From NCBI GenBank assembly GCA_963515595.1, contig CAUPYH010000041.1:1-15508 (forward strand): a stretch of 15,508 nucleotides of DNA, given 5' to 3'. The notes below the pieces were generated by a model. That model was given only the letters and a program-made list of their open reading frames with translations. It made no database searches and was not told the origin of the DNA. Shown in pieces: positions 1 to 6,796 of this stretch; position 1 is the first letter of the stretch; every line of letters begins with the position of its first letter. This DNA comes from Eikenella sp963515595. GTDB lineage: Bacteria; Pseudomonadota; Gammaproteobacteria; Burkholderiales; Neisseriaceae. Position numbers and translations under genes: made by a program.

Positions 1-48
1 GCGATTAAAGTGCAGGAATAAACCTACCCAAGTTGGCGTAACCGCAAA

Positions 49-153
49 TATAGTGAATTAACAAAAACCAGTACAGCGTTGGCTCGCCTTGCCGTACTAT
101 TTGTACTGTCTGCGGCTCGCCGCCTTGTCCTGATTTAAATTTAATTCACTATA
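49..153 (+). repeat. Correia repeat-enclosed element (CREE/NEMIS), short form
   Basis: This 105-bp element begins TATAGTGAATTA and ends TAATTCACTATA, giving the terminal inverted repeats of neisserial Correia elements. The interior has the diagnostic strings GTACTGTCTGCGGC and CTTGTCCTGATT. The length matches the internally deleted short class, which lacks the IHF-site segment of the roughly 155-bp form. A second copy at 11087-11190 is nearly identical inside. Known Correia elements insert at TA, can carry outward promoters, and when transcribed fold into RNase III substrates. Here a candidate right-end promoter (TTGTCC at 125-130, 19-bp gap, TATATA at 150-155) would read rightward, antisense to the porin. 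Confidence 0.9.
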
Positions 154-319
154 TAAAAAAACAATGATTACCCACACACGCATTTTGACAGCAAGAGGTT
201 AATAGCGTTTTTACACTTATTACACTTTCGGCGGTTGTTTGAAAAACAATTAATCAAACAGGAAAGTTGCTCACAGCGGGAACGGCGTAAACAACACGAC
301 GATTTCCAACAAATAGGCA

Positions 320-353
320 AACAAAAAGGCTTGCCGAAGCAAGCCTTTTTGTT
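320..353 (-). terminator. Rho-independent terminator of the porin gene
   Basis: A perfect inverted repeat with 15-bp arms (320-334 and 339-353) and a 4-nt CGAA loop. The GC-rich inner stem (GGCTTGC/GCAAGCC) is flanked by A5 and T5 runs, so it can work in both directions. It lies 28 bp past the porin stop codon. It is the only terminator in the window not built from DUS, which suggests dedicated strong termination of an abundant transcript. Confidence 0.88.
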
Positions 354-380
354 GGGTTACTAGACTAGGCTAGTCACAAA

Positions 381-1463
381 TTAGAATTTGTGTACTACGC
401 CAGTGCCCACGCCCCAGTTGCTTACGTTTTTAGCAGCGCTATTTTCTTTCTCACGCAACCAACCTACAGAAACCAGACCAGTAGTGCGGCGGGAGAAGGC
501 ATAGTCTGCACCAACGATAGCTTGGGTGTAACGAGCACCAAGATTATCAGATTTACCGTATGCTACAGAGACTTTAGGAGTAACGGCACCGAAAGTGTAA
601 GCTGCAGAAATCTGAGCCTCTTTGGTTTTGTCAGTACCAGCACCACCGTCGGCAGGAGTACCAGTGGTAGCAGGAGGAACAGGTGCAACAGCAGGAGTGT
701 AATTGGCAATATCAAAGCTATCACGGCCAGTGAAGTCGCCAGTTACACCTTTGCCATATTGCAGGCCAGCTGCAACATACAGGTTGTTAGCGTCGTAACC
801 GAAGCTCAGGTTGTGAACATGGCTGTCTTTCAGACCAGTAGCAGTTGCTTCAGCGTGGGTCTTACGAGCATATTCAACAGCATAACGACCGAAGAAGCCG
901 CTGTTCTTATAGCCTAGGCCCAAACCGAATACCGGTTTGCCGTCGTTAGTACGACCGCCGTGTACGTTAGTACCGGGAGCCATCTGGAATGAGAAGTCGA
1001 AACCAGCAAAGTCAGGAGACTGGTAGTTCAAGCTAGTACGACGAGCACCGAAACGGGTGTAACGGGACAGACCCAAAGCTTCATTGCTATATTCCCAGTT
1101 GTCTTGGGCATCCAAGGCTTGTTTCAGCGGGGTGCTTACACGACCAACTTTAACGGTACCGAAGCCACCTTCCAAACCAACGAAGCTGTCGCGGTTGTTT
1201 ACAAAGCTGCCGCCGTCCAAGCTGGCGTTAGATTCAACTTGCCAAACAGCTTTCAGGTTGTCACCCAAGCCTTCAGAACCTTTGAAGCCGATGTAGCTAC
1301 CATAGTCAACCACGCCCCAAGCGTTTCTTTCACTCTTCAGCTGGTCGGAGGTACCTTCACGAGTAAATTCAACACCGCCACGGATGGTACCGTACAGAAT
1401 CACTTCTGCAGAAGCGGCAACCGGCAAGGAAACCAATGCTAATGCAATCAGGGTTTTTTTCAT
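381..1463 (-). CDS. PorB-type general porin, outer membrane
   Basis: A 360-aa trimeric beta-barrel porin that should let small hydrophilic solutes cross the outer membrane. Residues 1-19 are a Sec signal peptide (MKK start, hydrophobic core, ASA-E cleavage). The mature start, EVILYGTIRGGVE, closely resembles neisserial PorB. Residues 91-108 (RDSFVGLEGGFGTVKVGR) match the strand before constriction loop L3. The protein ends in Phe360, the usual BamA-recognised barrel terminus. Length is normal for the family. Residues 256-280 form an unusual Pro/Ala/Gly/Thr-rich stretch, probably an exposed loop. AAGGAAT precedes the start codon at good spacing. The gene stands alone, with its own promoter (1575-1603) and hairpin terminator (320-353). 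Family assignment is secure; channel selectivity cannot be read from the sequence. Confidence 0.95.
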   Translation of the reverse strand: MKKTLIALALVSLPVAASAEVILYGTIRGGVEFTREGTSDQLKSERNAWGVVDYGSYIGFKGSEGLGDNLKAVWQVESNASLDGGSFVNNRDSFVGLEGGFGTVKVGRVSTPLKQALDAQDNWEYSNEALGLSRYTRFGARRTSLNYQSPDFAGFDFSFQMAPGTNVHGGRTNDGKPVFGLGLGYKNSGFFGRYAVEYARKTHAEATATGLKDSHVHNLSFGYDANNLYVAAGLQYGKGVTGDFTGRDSFDIANYTPAVAPVPPATTGTPADGGAGTDKTKEAQISAAYTFGAVTPKVSVAYGKSDNLGARYTQAIVGADYAFSRRTTGLVSVGWLREKENSAAKNVSNWGVGTGVVHKF

Positions 1464-1574
1464 GCTGCATTCCTTTATCTATGTCTAAACTAAAAATACA
1501 CACTTAAAAAAGAAACTTCGTCTTTCTTTATTTAAGCTCTCACGCAATCGCCGCATTAGCGATTTCATGACTGC

Positions 1575-1603
1575 AATATAATTGTTCGGCGGCAAAAAAA
1601 CAA
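1575..1603 (-). promoter_or_regulatory. Sigma70 promoter of the porin gene
   Basis: On the minus strand TTGTTT (1603-1598) and TATATT (1580-1575) are separated by exactly 17 bp, close to sigma70 consensus. Transcription should begin near 1567, leaving a leader of about 100 nt. A run of seven T residues starts at the 3' end of the -35 and runs into the spacer, so a slippage change would alter promoter spacing. This is read from sequence only; the start site is not known. Confidence 0.65.
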
Positions 1604-1716
1604 ATCCAATCGCGGGCAAAACGGCAGATGCGGGCGAAATTGTATGCTTTATGCAACAATGTGCCGTCATATTGGGGATGGATTTTATGCCGCTTAAAAG
1701 CTGTTCAACATGGAGT

Positions 1717-1745
1717 TTGCCCTGGCGGGCAATACGGCCTATCAT
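1717..1745 (+). promoter_or_regulatory. Candidate promoter of the PhoH-like gene
   Basis: TTGCCC (1717-1722), a 17-bp gap and TATCAT (1740-1745) lie about 70 bp before the start codon. A second AT-rich block (TTATAAATTATG) follows at once and could provide an alternative -10. Both hexamers deviate from consensus, so this is a moderate call. Confidence 0.4.
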
Positions 1746-1817
1746 CTTATAAATTATGTTTTTCCGGCGAGCCGAGAGAGGCAGAGCCGGAGGTTCGCAA
1801 CGAATATTTGAGAGCTT

Positions 1818-2783
1818 ATGAGCCACACTGTACACCTGAAATTTGAAGAGATCGACAACACTGTTTTGCAACGGCTGTGCGGGCCGCTAGAAGAAAACTT
1901 GGAAAAGCTGGGCAAAGCGCTGGAAGTGGAAATTGGACGGCGGTTTGCTGAGTTTACCTTTATTGGCAGCCACGCCCATGCGGCACGGGAAGCGCTTTTG
2001 AAACTGGCCGAGTTGGCTGAACGAAGGGATTTGGACGATAACGACATCCAACTCGCAGCCGTCGAGGCCAAAACAGCCGATGAGGCTTTTATGCCGAAAA
2101 ATGAGGCCGGGCATCAGTATTTCCTGCAAACGCGGCGCGGCAAGCTCGGCGGGCGCACACCGCGTCAAAACGGCTATATCCGCGCACTGCTCAGCCACGA
2201 TATTGTGTTCGGCTTAGGCCCGGCGGGTACAGGCAAAACTTATTTGGCAGTGGCGGCGGCGGCGGATGCCATGAGCAAGCACGAAGTGGAGCGTATTGTG
2301 CTGGTGCGCCCTGCGGTGGAAGCGGGGGAAAAACTCGGCTTTCTACCGGGTGATTTGGCGCAGAAGGTAGATCCTTATCTGCGCCCGCTGTATGACGCGC
2401 TGTATGATTTGATGGGCTTCGACCGCGTTACCAAACTGCTGGAACGTGGGCTGATTGAGATTGCCCCGCTGGCCTATATGCGCGGGCGCACGCTGAACGG
2501 CTCGTATGTGATTCTAGATGAGGCTCAGAACACCACGCCGGAACAGATGAAGATGTTCCTCACGCGTATCGGCTTCGGCGCCAAGGCAGCGATTACCGGC
2601 GACATCAGCCAAATCGACTTGCCGCGCAACATTAAATCCGGCCTGAAAGACGCGCGGGAAAAACTGCAAGGCATCGATGGCATTTATTTCCACACCTTTA
2701 CCAGCGAAGACGTGGTACGCCATCCCTTGGTGCAGAAAATCGTGGATGCCTACGACGCTGCAGATGAGGAGCGGGAAGAATAG
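1818..2783 (+). CDS. ybeZ: PhoH-like ATPase, YbeZ type
   Basis: A 321-aa cytoplasmic P-loop ATPase of the PhoH family. Residues 1-90 are the N-terminal region typical of the YbeZ/PhoL branch, followed by the PhoH ATPase domain. Walker A is GPAGTGKT (134-141) and Walker B is VILDEAQN (231-238). LVRPAVEAGEKLGFLPGDL (162-180) and GDISQIDLP (261-269) are also family signatures. E. coli YbeZ works with the endoribonuclease YbeY in rRNA and ribosome metabolism; ybeY is not next to it here. The ATG at 1818 is the first possible start, because an in-frame TGA lies at 1809. The Shine-Dalgarno is weak (GAGAG). A DUS hairpin follows the stop codon. Family assignment is secure; the cellular role is inferred from E. 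coli. Confidence 0.95.
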   Translation: MSHTVHLKFEEIDNTVLQRLCGPLEENLEKLGKALEVEIGRRFAEFTFIGSHAHAAREALLKLAELAERRDLDDNDIQLAAVEAKTADEAFMPKNEAGHQYFLQTRRGKLGGRTPRQNGYIRALLSHDIVFGLGPAGTGKTYLAVAAAADAMSKHEVERIVLVRPAVEAGEKLGFLPGDLAQKVDPYLRPLYDALYDLMGFDRVTKLLERGLIEIAPLAYMRGRTLNGSYVILDEAQNTTPEQMKMFLTRIGFGAKAAITGDISQIDLPRNIKSGLKDAREKLQGIDGIYFHTFTSEDVVRHPLVQKIVDAYDAADEEREE

Positions 2784-2817
2784 CGTTTGCCGCCTTGGTA
2801 TCTTTATATATATCCGG

Positions 2818-2859
2818 TTTCAGGTAGCCTGCGAGCACATGGTTTGAGGCTACCTGAAA
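2818..2859. terminator. Inverted DUS pair after the PhoH-like gene
   Basis: Two exact eikDUS copies in opposite orientation (2819-2830 and 2847-2858) form a 13-bp stem with a 16-nt loop, ending in AAATTTATT. This is the usual neisserial arrangement in which paired uptake sequences double as a terminator. It lies between the PhoH-like gene and the next gene on the same strand and probably separates their transcripts at least partly. Confidence 0.75.
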
Positions 2860-2904
2860 TTTATTACCAACCCAACTTCAGTCTTTATTAAAGAAAGAAC
2901 AGTT

Positions 2905-3495
2905 ATGCAAAACATGCAACTGCCGCTGCATTTCCATTTTAAAATATTCACACCATCCAATGATTTCAGCGTGGTGGATGCCGGAGGCAGAGAAGTGGCC
3001 TACACACGGCAGAAGATTTTTAAGCTGAAGGAAGCCGTAGAGATTTTTAGCGATGCCACCCGACACACGCGGCTATATCGCATACAGGCCGACCGCATCA
3101 TCGATTTCAACGCCTGCTACCGGATTGTGAACGAAAACGGCGAGGAGCTCGGCTCGATACGGCGCAACGGCATGCGCTCGCTGTGGCGTATTTCCTACCA
3201 AATATACGATGCCGGCAACCGGCTGCTTTATGAAGTGCGCGAGAAAAACCCGTGGTTGGCATTTTGGGATGCGCTGGTGGGCGAGATTCCGGTTGTGGGC
3301 ATGCTTAGCGGTTATTTTCTCAACCCAAGCTTTGGGGTAACCGATGCCGCCGGGCAGGAGGCGTATCTGCTGAAAAAAGAGCCTTCGCTGATGGAGCGAC
3401 GCTTCAGCCTGCAAAAAACCGGCACGGCGGCGCATGATAAATTGGTTACGCTGTCGCTGATGATGTTGATGTTGTTGGAACGGGCGAAGGGGTAG
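2905..3495 (+). CDS. LURP-one-related (tubby C-terminal-fold) protein
   Basis: A 196-aa protein that I place in the LURP-one-related/phospholipid-scramblase-like group, from its pattern rather than a strong motif. It has repeated short beta-strand segments, starting with FKIFTPSNDFSVVDAGGREV, then RQKIFKLKEAVEIF, IVNENGEELGSI, YQIYDAGNRLLYEV and FGVTDAAGQEAYLLKKE. A central FWDALVGEIPVVGMLSGYFL (about residues 114-133) is the one long hydrophobic segment, comparable to the helix inside this barrel fold. There is no signal peptide. Bacterial members are largely uncharacterised, so no reaction can be given. ATG 2905 is preceded by a weak AAAGAAAG; ATG 2914 is an alternative. The gene sits between DUS hairpins and is probably transcribed on its own or by read-through from the PhoH-like gene. 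Confidence 0.7.
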   Translation: MQNMQLPLHFHFKIFTPSNDFSVVDAGGREVAYTRQKIFKLKEAVEIFSDATRHTRLYRIQADRIIDFNACYRIVNENGEELGSIRRNGMRSLWRISYQIYDAGNRLLYEVREKNPWLAFWDALVGEIPVVGMLSGYFLNPSFGVTDAAGQEAYLLKKEPSLMERRFSLQKTGTAAHDKLVTLSLMMLMLLERAKG

Positions 3496-3511
3496 GGTTT
3501 GCCAACGCTCC

Positions 3512-3551
3512 AGGCTACCTGAAAATGGCCGGATGGGGTTTCAGGTAGCCT
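3512..3551. terminator. Inverted DUS pair after the LURP-one-related gene
   Basis: Exact eikDUS copies at 3512-3523 (+) and 3540-3551 (-) form a 13-bp stem with a 14-nt loop followed by TTTAATAAT. It begins 16 bp after the upstream stop codon, consistent with a rho-independent terminator. Confidence 0.8.
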
Positions 3552-3691
3552 TTAATAATGCAATGGTAGGTTGATATTTGCCTGATGGATTGCCGGTTAA
3601 ATCTTTATCCGCCCTTGGGGTTGTCCTATTGTTGGAAGGTGTACTTTTCGTAACGCATCAATTAAGAATAAGTCGCATTCCCTTCGCTAAA

Positions 3692-3700
3692 TGATACAAT
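3692..3700 (+). promoter_or_regulatory. Extended -10 promoter of the YbaN-like gene
   Basis: TGATACAAT is a TGn-extended -10, located 31 bp before the start codon and followed directly by the GC-rich CACGCC. The -35 is poor, as is tolerated with an extended -10. The same TGATACAATCNCGCC string precedes xseB at 6797. Confidence 0.5.
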
Positions 3701-3731
3701 CACGCCAAACCTTGCTGGAGAATGAGGAATA

Positions 3732-4196
3732 ATGGGTAAAACGGAGTGGATGATTGCGGTTTTGGCGGCCGGGCTGGCGGCGGGGGTGGCGTGGATACGG
3801 CATCGCCGACAAACCGGTCGTGATTCTTACCTGCCGCTGTGGCGGCCTTTTGTGTGGCTGGCGGGTTGGCTGGCGCTGCTCTTGGGCATTATCGGCATCT
3901 TTTTGCCAGGATTGCCGACGGTGCCGTTCGTGCTGCTGGCGGCAGGCTGTTGGTCGCGCACATCGCCGCGTTTCCACCGGTGGCTGAGCGAACACCGCCA
4001 TTTCGGCCCGATGGTGCGCAACTGGGAGCACAAACGGGCAATTCCGTTGAAGGGCAAGGTGTTGTCGGCGCTGATGATGGCTTGCTCGTGTGTGTGGATG
4101 CTGTACCGTTTTCCCGAACGCTGGTGGGCGGGGGTGGGTATGGCTGTAGTGTGTTTGTCGGTAGCGGTGTGGATGTGGCGGCTGCCGAATGAGTAA
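3732..4196 (+). CDS. ybaN: YbaN family (DUF454) inner-membrane protein
   Basis: A 154-aa small membrane protein. The DUF454/YbaN signature is clear at residues 42-85: a hydrophobic segment with LGIIGIFLPGLPTVPFVLLA, then WSRTSPRFHRWL. RNWEHKRAIP (96-105) and a C-terminal pair of membrane segments (about 110-124 and 133-148) complete the family pattern. Compared with E. coli YbaN there is an extra N-terminal part with one predicted membrane helix (about residues 5-22). The start is supported by GAGGAAT just upstream and by the promoter at 3692. E. coli ybaN is called a DUF454 inner-membrane protein without known function. It faces the nitroreductase gene, with a perfect DUS palindrome between them. 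Confidence 0.85.
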   Translation: MGKTEWMIAVLAAGLAAGVAWIRHRRQTGRDSYLPLWRPFVWLAGWLALLLGIIGIFLPGLPTVPFVLLAAGCWSRTSPRFHRWLSEHRHFGPMVRNWEHKRAIPLKGKVLSALMMACSCVWMLYRFPERWWAGVGMAVVCLSVAVWMWRLPNE

Positions 4197-4217
4197 AATT
4201 GAAGGGATGAGATCAAG

Positions 4218-4249
4218 AAAGGCTACCTGAAAATTTTCAGGTAGCCTTT
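4218..4249. terminator. Perfect DUS palindrome, bidirectional terminator
   Basis: A 32-bp perfect palindrome: 16-bp arms without spacer, containing eikDUS at 4220-4231 (+) and 4236-4247 (-), with A and T runs on the outside. It lies between the convergent YbaN-like and nitroreductase genes and can end both transcripts. With no loop bases, the real RNA hairpin would open a few central pairs. Confidence 0.88.
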
Positions 4250-4270
4250 TTGTGTGAAATGCCTTGTTGC

Positions 4271-4876
4271 TTACAGGCCGTGTACTTTAAAGCGGCCTTC
4301 AATCGGGGCGAACTGCTTGTCTGCGGCGGGCGCAGCGATGCCGCCGAATACGAGCTGGGCGCGCAGGGTCCAGCTGGCGGGGATTTGCCACTGCTCGGCC
4401 ACGGCTTGGTCGATGACGGGGTTGTAGTGTTGCAGGTTGGCGCCGATGCCGGCTGCGGCGAAGGTGGTCCACACAGAGTATTGGTGCATGGCGTCGGCGT
4501 GTTCGGCCCACACGGGGAAGTTGGCGGCGTAGGCAGGGAATTGCTCTTGCAGGCCGCGTACGACGGATTGGTCTTCAAAGAAGAGTACGGTGCCGGCTGC
4601 GGCGGCGAAGCCGGCCAGTTTTTGGGCGGTGGGCTCGAATTTGTCGGCGGGCACGATTTGGCGCAGGGCGGCTTCGGTGAGCTGCCAGAGTTTTTCGTGT
4701 TCGGCGCCGAACAGCACCACGACGCGGGTGGATTGGGAATTGAAGGAAGAGGGGGTGTGCAGCACGGCGTGTTCTACGATGGCGGCTAATTCTTCGGCGG
4801 GCAGGGGCAGGTTTTTGTTGAGCGCATATACGGAACGGCGGGTGCGGGCGGCCTCTTGCAGGATTTGATGGGTCAT
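4271..4876 (-). CDS. Small nitroreductase-family flavoprotein (FRM2/HBN1-like)
   Basis: A 201-aa cytoplasmic protein of the nitroreductase fold, the FMN-dependent NAD(P)H oxidoreductases. RTRRSVYAL (11-19) is the N-terminal FMN-phosphate motif. TPSSFNSQSTRVVVL (41-55) is the conserved segment seen in the yeast Frm2/Hbn1 and bacterial YdgI-like branch, and GIGANLQHYNP near residue 143 matches the second FMN-binding region. The length is typical of this compact branch. These enzymes reduce nitroaromatics or quinones in vitro, but the natural substrate is usually unknown and cannot be told here. Start ATG 4876 has AAAGGA at proper spacing. A TATACT element at 4918-4923 may be its -10. Genes on both sides end in DUS hairpins, so it appears to be transcribed singly. 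Confidence 0.88.
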   Translation of the reverse strand: MTHQILQEAARTRRSVYALNKNLPLPAEELAAIVEHAVLHTPSSFNSQSTRVVVLFGAEHEKLWQLTEAALRQIVPADKFEPTAQKLAGFAAAAGTVLFFEDQSVVRGLQEQFPAYAANFPVWAEHADAMHQYSVWTTFAAAGIGANLQHYNPVIDQAVAEQWQIPASWTLRAQLVFGGIAAPAADKQFAPIEGRFKVHGL

Positions 4877-4917
4877 GATTTTTCCTTTCGGGTGTGCTGG
4901 ATAATGTAATGTGCGGC

Positions 4918-4923
4918 AGTATA
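4918..4923 (-). promoter_or_regulatory. Candidate -10 of the nitroreductase gene
   Basis: TATACT on the minus strand, about 42 bp upstream of the start codon. It matches the -10 consensus in five of six positions, but no recognisable -35 lies 16-18 bp upstream, so this is weak. Confidence 0.3.
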
Positions 4924-5010
4924 AGGGTTTTGCGGCGCGGGGTGGTAGCGCTTTGCGGCAAGATGGTGTTTCTTGCTGGGAAAAGATGGGGGTGATTTTG
5001 TGGGGATTGG

Positions 5011-5046
5011 TTTTCAGGTGGCCTGTATGGGAGGGCTACCTGAAAA
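5011..5046. repeat. Decayed inverted DUS pair
   Basis: TTTTCAGGTGGCC (5011-5023) faces GGCTACCTGAAAA (5034-5046), with one mismatch between arms. Each carries a one-base departure from the eikDUS 12-mer. It lies between the nitroreductase and antiporter genes, beside the intact pair at 5095-5137, and looks like an older pair losing uptake identity. Confidence 0.6.
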
Positions 5047-5094
5047 TAGTATTGGCCTGCGGTGCTGCATTTGGTTTCGCAAGGAGGGTAATCA

Positions 5095-5137
5095 AAAGGC
5101 TACCTGAAAAACAGAACAATGTTTTCAGGTAGCCTTT
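5095..5137. terminator. Inverted DUS pair, terminator of the antiporter gene
   Basis: Exact eikDUS copies at 5097-5108 (+) and 5124-5135 (-) form a 16-bp stem with an 11-nt loop, flanked by A and T runs. It sits 15 bp past the antiporter stop codon on the minus strand. Confidence 0.85.
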
Positions 5138-5151
5138 ATCTTACTGCGCCC

Positions 5152-6582
5152 TTACAGAATCTGCCACACGAAGAAAATCAAAGTGTGCAGGATAAACAGC
5201 GGCACAAGGATGCCGAACGACCAGGCCATGTAGCCGAAGAAGCCGGGCATGGGCACTTTGCGCTGTTCGGCGATGGCTTTCACCATGAAGTTGGGGGCGT
5301 TGCCGATGTAGCTGAGCGCGCCCATGAACACGGATCCCATGGATACGGCCAGCAGGGTGTGGAACAGGTGGCCGTTCATCAGGGTGTGCGCGTCGCCGCC
5401 GGCCATGTTGAAGAACACGAGGTAGGTGGGGGCGTTGTCCAAAAAGGCGGAGAGCATACCGGTCATCCAGAAATACATGGTGTTGATCGGGTTGCCGGAA
5501 GCGTCGTGCACCATGGAAATCAGCGGGGCAAACGCGCCGTGTTCTCCGGCTTGCAGCATGGCCAATACGGGGGCGATGGTGATGAAGATGCCGAGGAAGA
5601 GTTTGCCCACTTCGGCAATCGGGCCCCAGTTGAATTCGTTTCCGGCACGCACCTGTTTGGGGGTGATGGCGAGGGAAGTAACGGCCAGTACCACCAAAAT
5701 CAGGTCGCGGGCGAGGTTTGGCAGGGCGTAGTGCGTGCCGAGGATTTCAAAGCCGGGGTGTGCGGGCTGCCAGATGCCGGACATCATCACGGCGGTTACC
5801 ACGCCGCCCAGGAGCAGGAAGTTCCATTTGCCCATGAGCTTGATTTTTTCCGGCGGGCTGTCGGGGCTCGGGTCTTTAGCAAGGATTTCGTCGGCTTGGG
5901 CGAAGTATTTGCTGTCGAGGATGTAGAACACGGTGAGCAGCACGGCGGCGCTAATCAGCACGGGCGGCAGCATGTGTTGCACCGTCCACATAAAATCCAC
6001 GCCTTTGAGGAAGCCGAGGAAGAGCGGCGGGTCGCCCAGCGGGGTGAGGCCGCCGCCGATATTGGCCACGAGGAAGATGAAGAAAATCACCACGTGCACG
6101 CGGTGCTTGCGGTTGTCGTTGGCTTTGAGGATGGGGCGGATCATCAGCATGGCGGCGCCGGTGGTGCCCATCACGGAGGCCAGGAGCGTGCCGATGGCGA
6201 GCAGCGCGGTGTTCATGCGCGGGCTGCCGTGCAGATTGCCCCACACGAGGATGCCGCCGGAGATGGTGTAGAGCGCCCACAGCAGCAAAATAAAGGGGAT
6301 ATATTCGGCTACCAAGGCGTGCACCAGCACATGCAGGCTGGTGGAGAAGCCGTACACGAGGGTGAAGGGGATGAGGAAGGCCAGCGTCCAGCCGGCGGTG
6401 ATTTTGCCGAAATGGTGATGCCAAATGTGGGCGAAAAATAGCGGACCAGTGGCGATGGAGAGCAGAATCAGCACGAAGGGGATGCCCCAGGGCAGGCTCA
6501 GCTCGGCACCATTGAGCTCGCCGGCCAGCGCGGGAAGCGGCAGGGCGAGCAGCGGCAGGAAGAGGGCGGTTCGGATACGCAT
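5152..6582 (-). CDS. nhaD: NhaD-type Na+/H+ antiporter, inner membrane
   Basis: A 476-aa polytopic membrane protein of the ion-transporter superfamily that includes NhaD and ArsB. The first 20 residues look like a signal peptide or first helix, followed by about a dozen hydrophobic segments. Family motifs are GGGLTPLGDPPLFLGFL (176-192), LDNAPTYLVFFN (381-392) and YIGNAPN (425-431), and polar residues in these are expected to form the ion path. NhaD proteins exchange cytoplasmic Na+ or Li+ for external protons, supporting salt and alkaline-pH tolerance. AAGGAAA precedes the ATG, and a near-consensus promoter lies at 6660-6688 with an 8-bp hairpin in the leader. The gene is divergent from xseB. 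The superfamily is certain; Na+/H+ specificity is from family resemblance. Confidence 0.88.
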   Translation of the reverse strand: MRIRTALFLPLLALPLPALAGELNGAELSLPWGIPFVLILLSIATGPLFFAHIWHHHFGKITAGWTLAFLIPFTLVYGFSTSLHVLVHALVAEYIPFILLLWALYTISGGILVWGNLHGSPRMNTALLAIGTLLASVMGTTGAAMLMIRPILKANDNRKHRVHVVIFFIFLVANIGGGLTPLGDPPLFLGFLKGVDFMWTVQHMLPPVLISAAVLLTVFYILDSKYFAQADEILAKDPSPDSPPEKIKLMGKWNFLLLGGVVTAVMMSGIWQPAHPGFEILGTHYALPNLARDLILVVLAVTSLAITPKQVRAGNEFNWGPIAEVGKLFLGIFITIAPVLAMLQAGEHGAFAPLISMVHDASGNPINTMYFWMTGMLSAFLDNAPTYLVFFNMAGGDAHTLMNGHLFHTLLAVSMGSVFMGALSYIGNAPNFMVKAIAEQRKVPMPGFFGYMAWSFGILVPLFILHTLIFFVWQIL

Positions 6583-6622
6583 CGGGTTTCCTTATTGGCA
6601 GGTGGTCACAAACAAAATATTT

Positions 6623-6646
6623 CAGCCGGACGGGTTATTCCGGCTG
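6623..6646 (-). promoter_or_regulatory. Hairpin in the antiporter mRNA leader
   Basis: CAGCCGGA (6623-6630) and TCCGGCTG (6639-6646) form a perfect 8-bp stem with an 8-nt loop. On the minus strand it falls inside the predicted antiporter 5' leader, about 40 nt before the start codon. On the plus strand it is followed by TTTT. It may stabilise or attenuate the leader. It does not match a riboswitch I recognise. Confidence 0.4.
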
Positions 6647-6659
6647 TTTTACTGTGCTG

Positions 6660-6688
6660 ATTGTAAATGAAAGCGGGCGGTGTGTCAG
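6660..6688 (-). promoter_or_regulatory. Sigma70 promoter of the antiporter gene
   Basis: On the minus strand CTGACA (6688-6683; five of six match TTGACA) and TACAAT (6665-6660; five of six match TATAAT) have an exact 17-bp spacer. The predicted leader is about 70 nt. It is among the best promoter matches in the window. Confidence 0.65.
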
Positions 6689-6712
6689 TATGTGCTGTTG
6701 GGTGGCGGTTGC

Positions 6713-6724
6713 AGGCTACCTGAA
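6713..6724 (+). repeat. Single eikDUS
   Basis: An exact AGGCTACCTGAA without an inverted partner, in the space between the divergent antiporter and xseB genes. Another in the same orientation follows at 6769. Confidence 0.85.
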
Positions 6725-6768
6725 AATAAGCAGGCTTTATTGCCTATGCCCGCCACTTGAGGCAGCAG

Positions 6769-6780
6769 AGGCTACCTGAA
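6769..6780 (+). repeat. Single eikDUS
   Basis: An exact AGGCTACCTGAA, in the same orientation as the copy at 6713 and so not hairpin-forming. It lies directly upstream of the xseB -10, where the -35 region would be. Confidence 0.85.
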
Positions 6781-6796
6781 ACCCGCTTGCCCGCTG

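Larger units (their letters stand above)
1..380. other. Gene-free leading stretch
   Basis: No convincing coding region is seen on either strand. The stretch holds a complete short Correia element (49-153), then about 165 bp of AT-rich sequence with no recognised signal, then the perfect hairpin at 320-353 that ends the porin transcript. A small CTAG-rich palindrome (363-375) sits just before the porin stop codon and has no assigned role. Any gene belonging to bases 1-48 lies outside the window. Confidence 0.6.
1464..1817. other. Divergent intergenic region, porin / PhoH-like gene
   Basis: These 354 bp separate the divergent porin and PhoH-like genes. They hold the porin promoter (minus strand, 1575-1603), the porin leader of roughly 100 nt, and a candidate promoter for the PhoH-like gene (plus strand, 1717-1745). 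The short open frames here overlap promoter signals or the start of the next gene and show no protein-like features. Confidence 0.6.

Noticed and set aside
1628..1846. A 72-codon open frame before the PhoH-like gene
   Set aside because: It crosses the likely promoter, overlaps the PhoH-like start in another frame, is Cys/Tyr-rich and lacks a ribosome-binding site.
3662..3680. A possible Fur-like box upstream of the ybaN-like gene (TTAAGAATAAGTCGCATT)
   Set aside because: The match to the Fur consensus is poor and has no good inverted symmetry.
4911..5132. A 73-codon open frame between the nitroreductase and antiporter genes
   Set aside because: It consists partly of translated DUS repeats and runs through a terminator hairpin.
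5119..6441. A 440-codon open frame on the plus strand opposite the antiporter gene, rich in His and Gly
   Set aside because: It is the mirror of a real transmembrane protein with clear motifs; in GC-rich genes the opposite strand often stays open. It runs through a terminator and has no family features.
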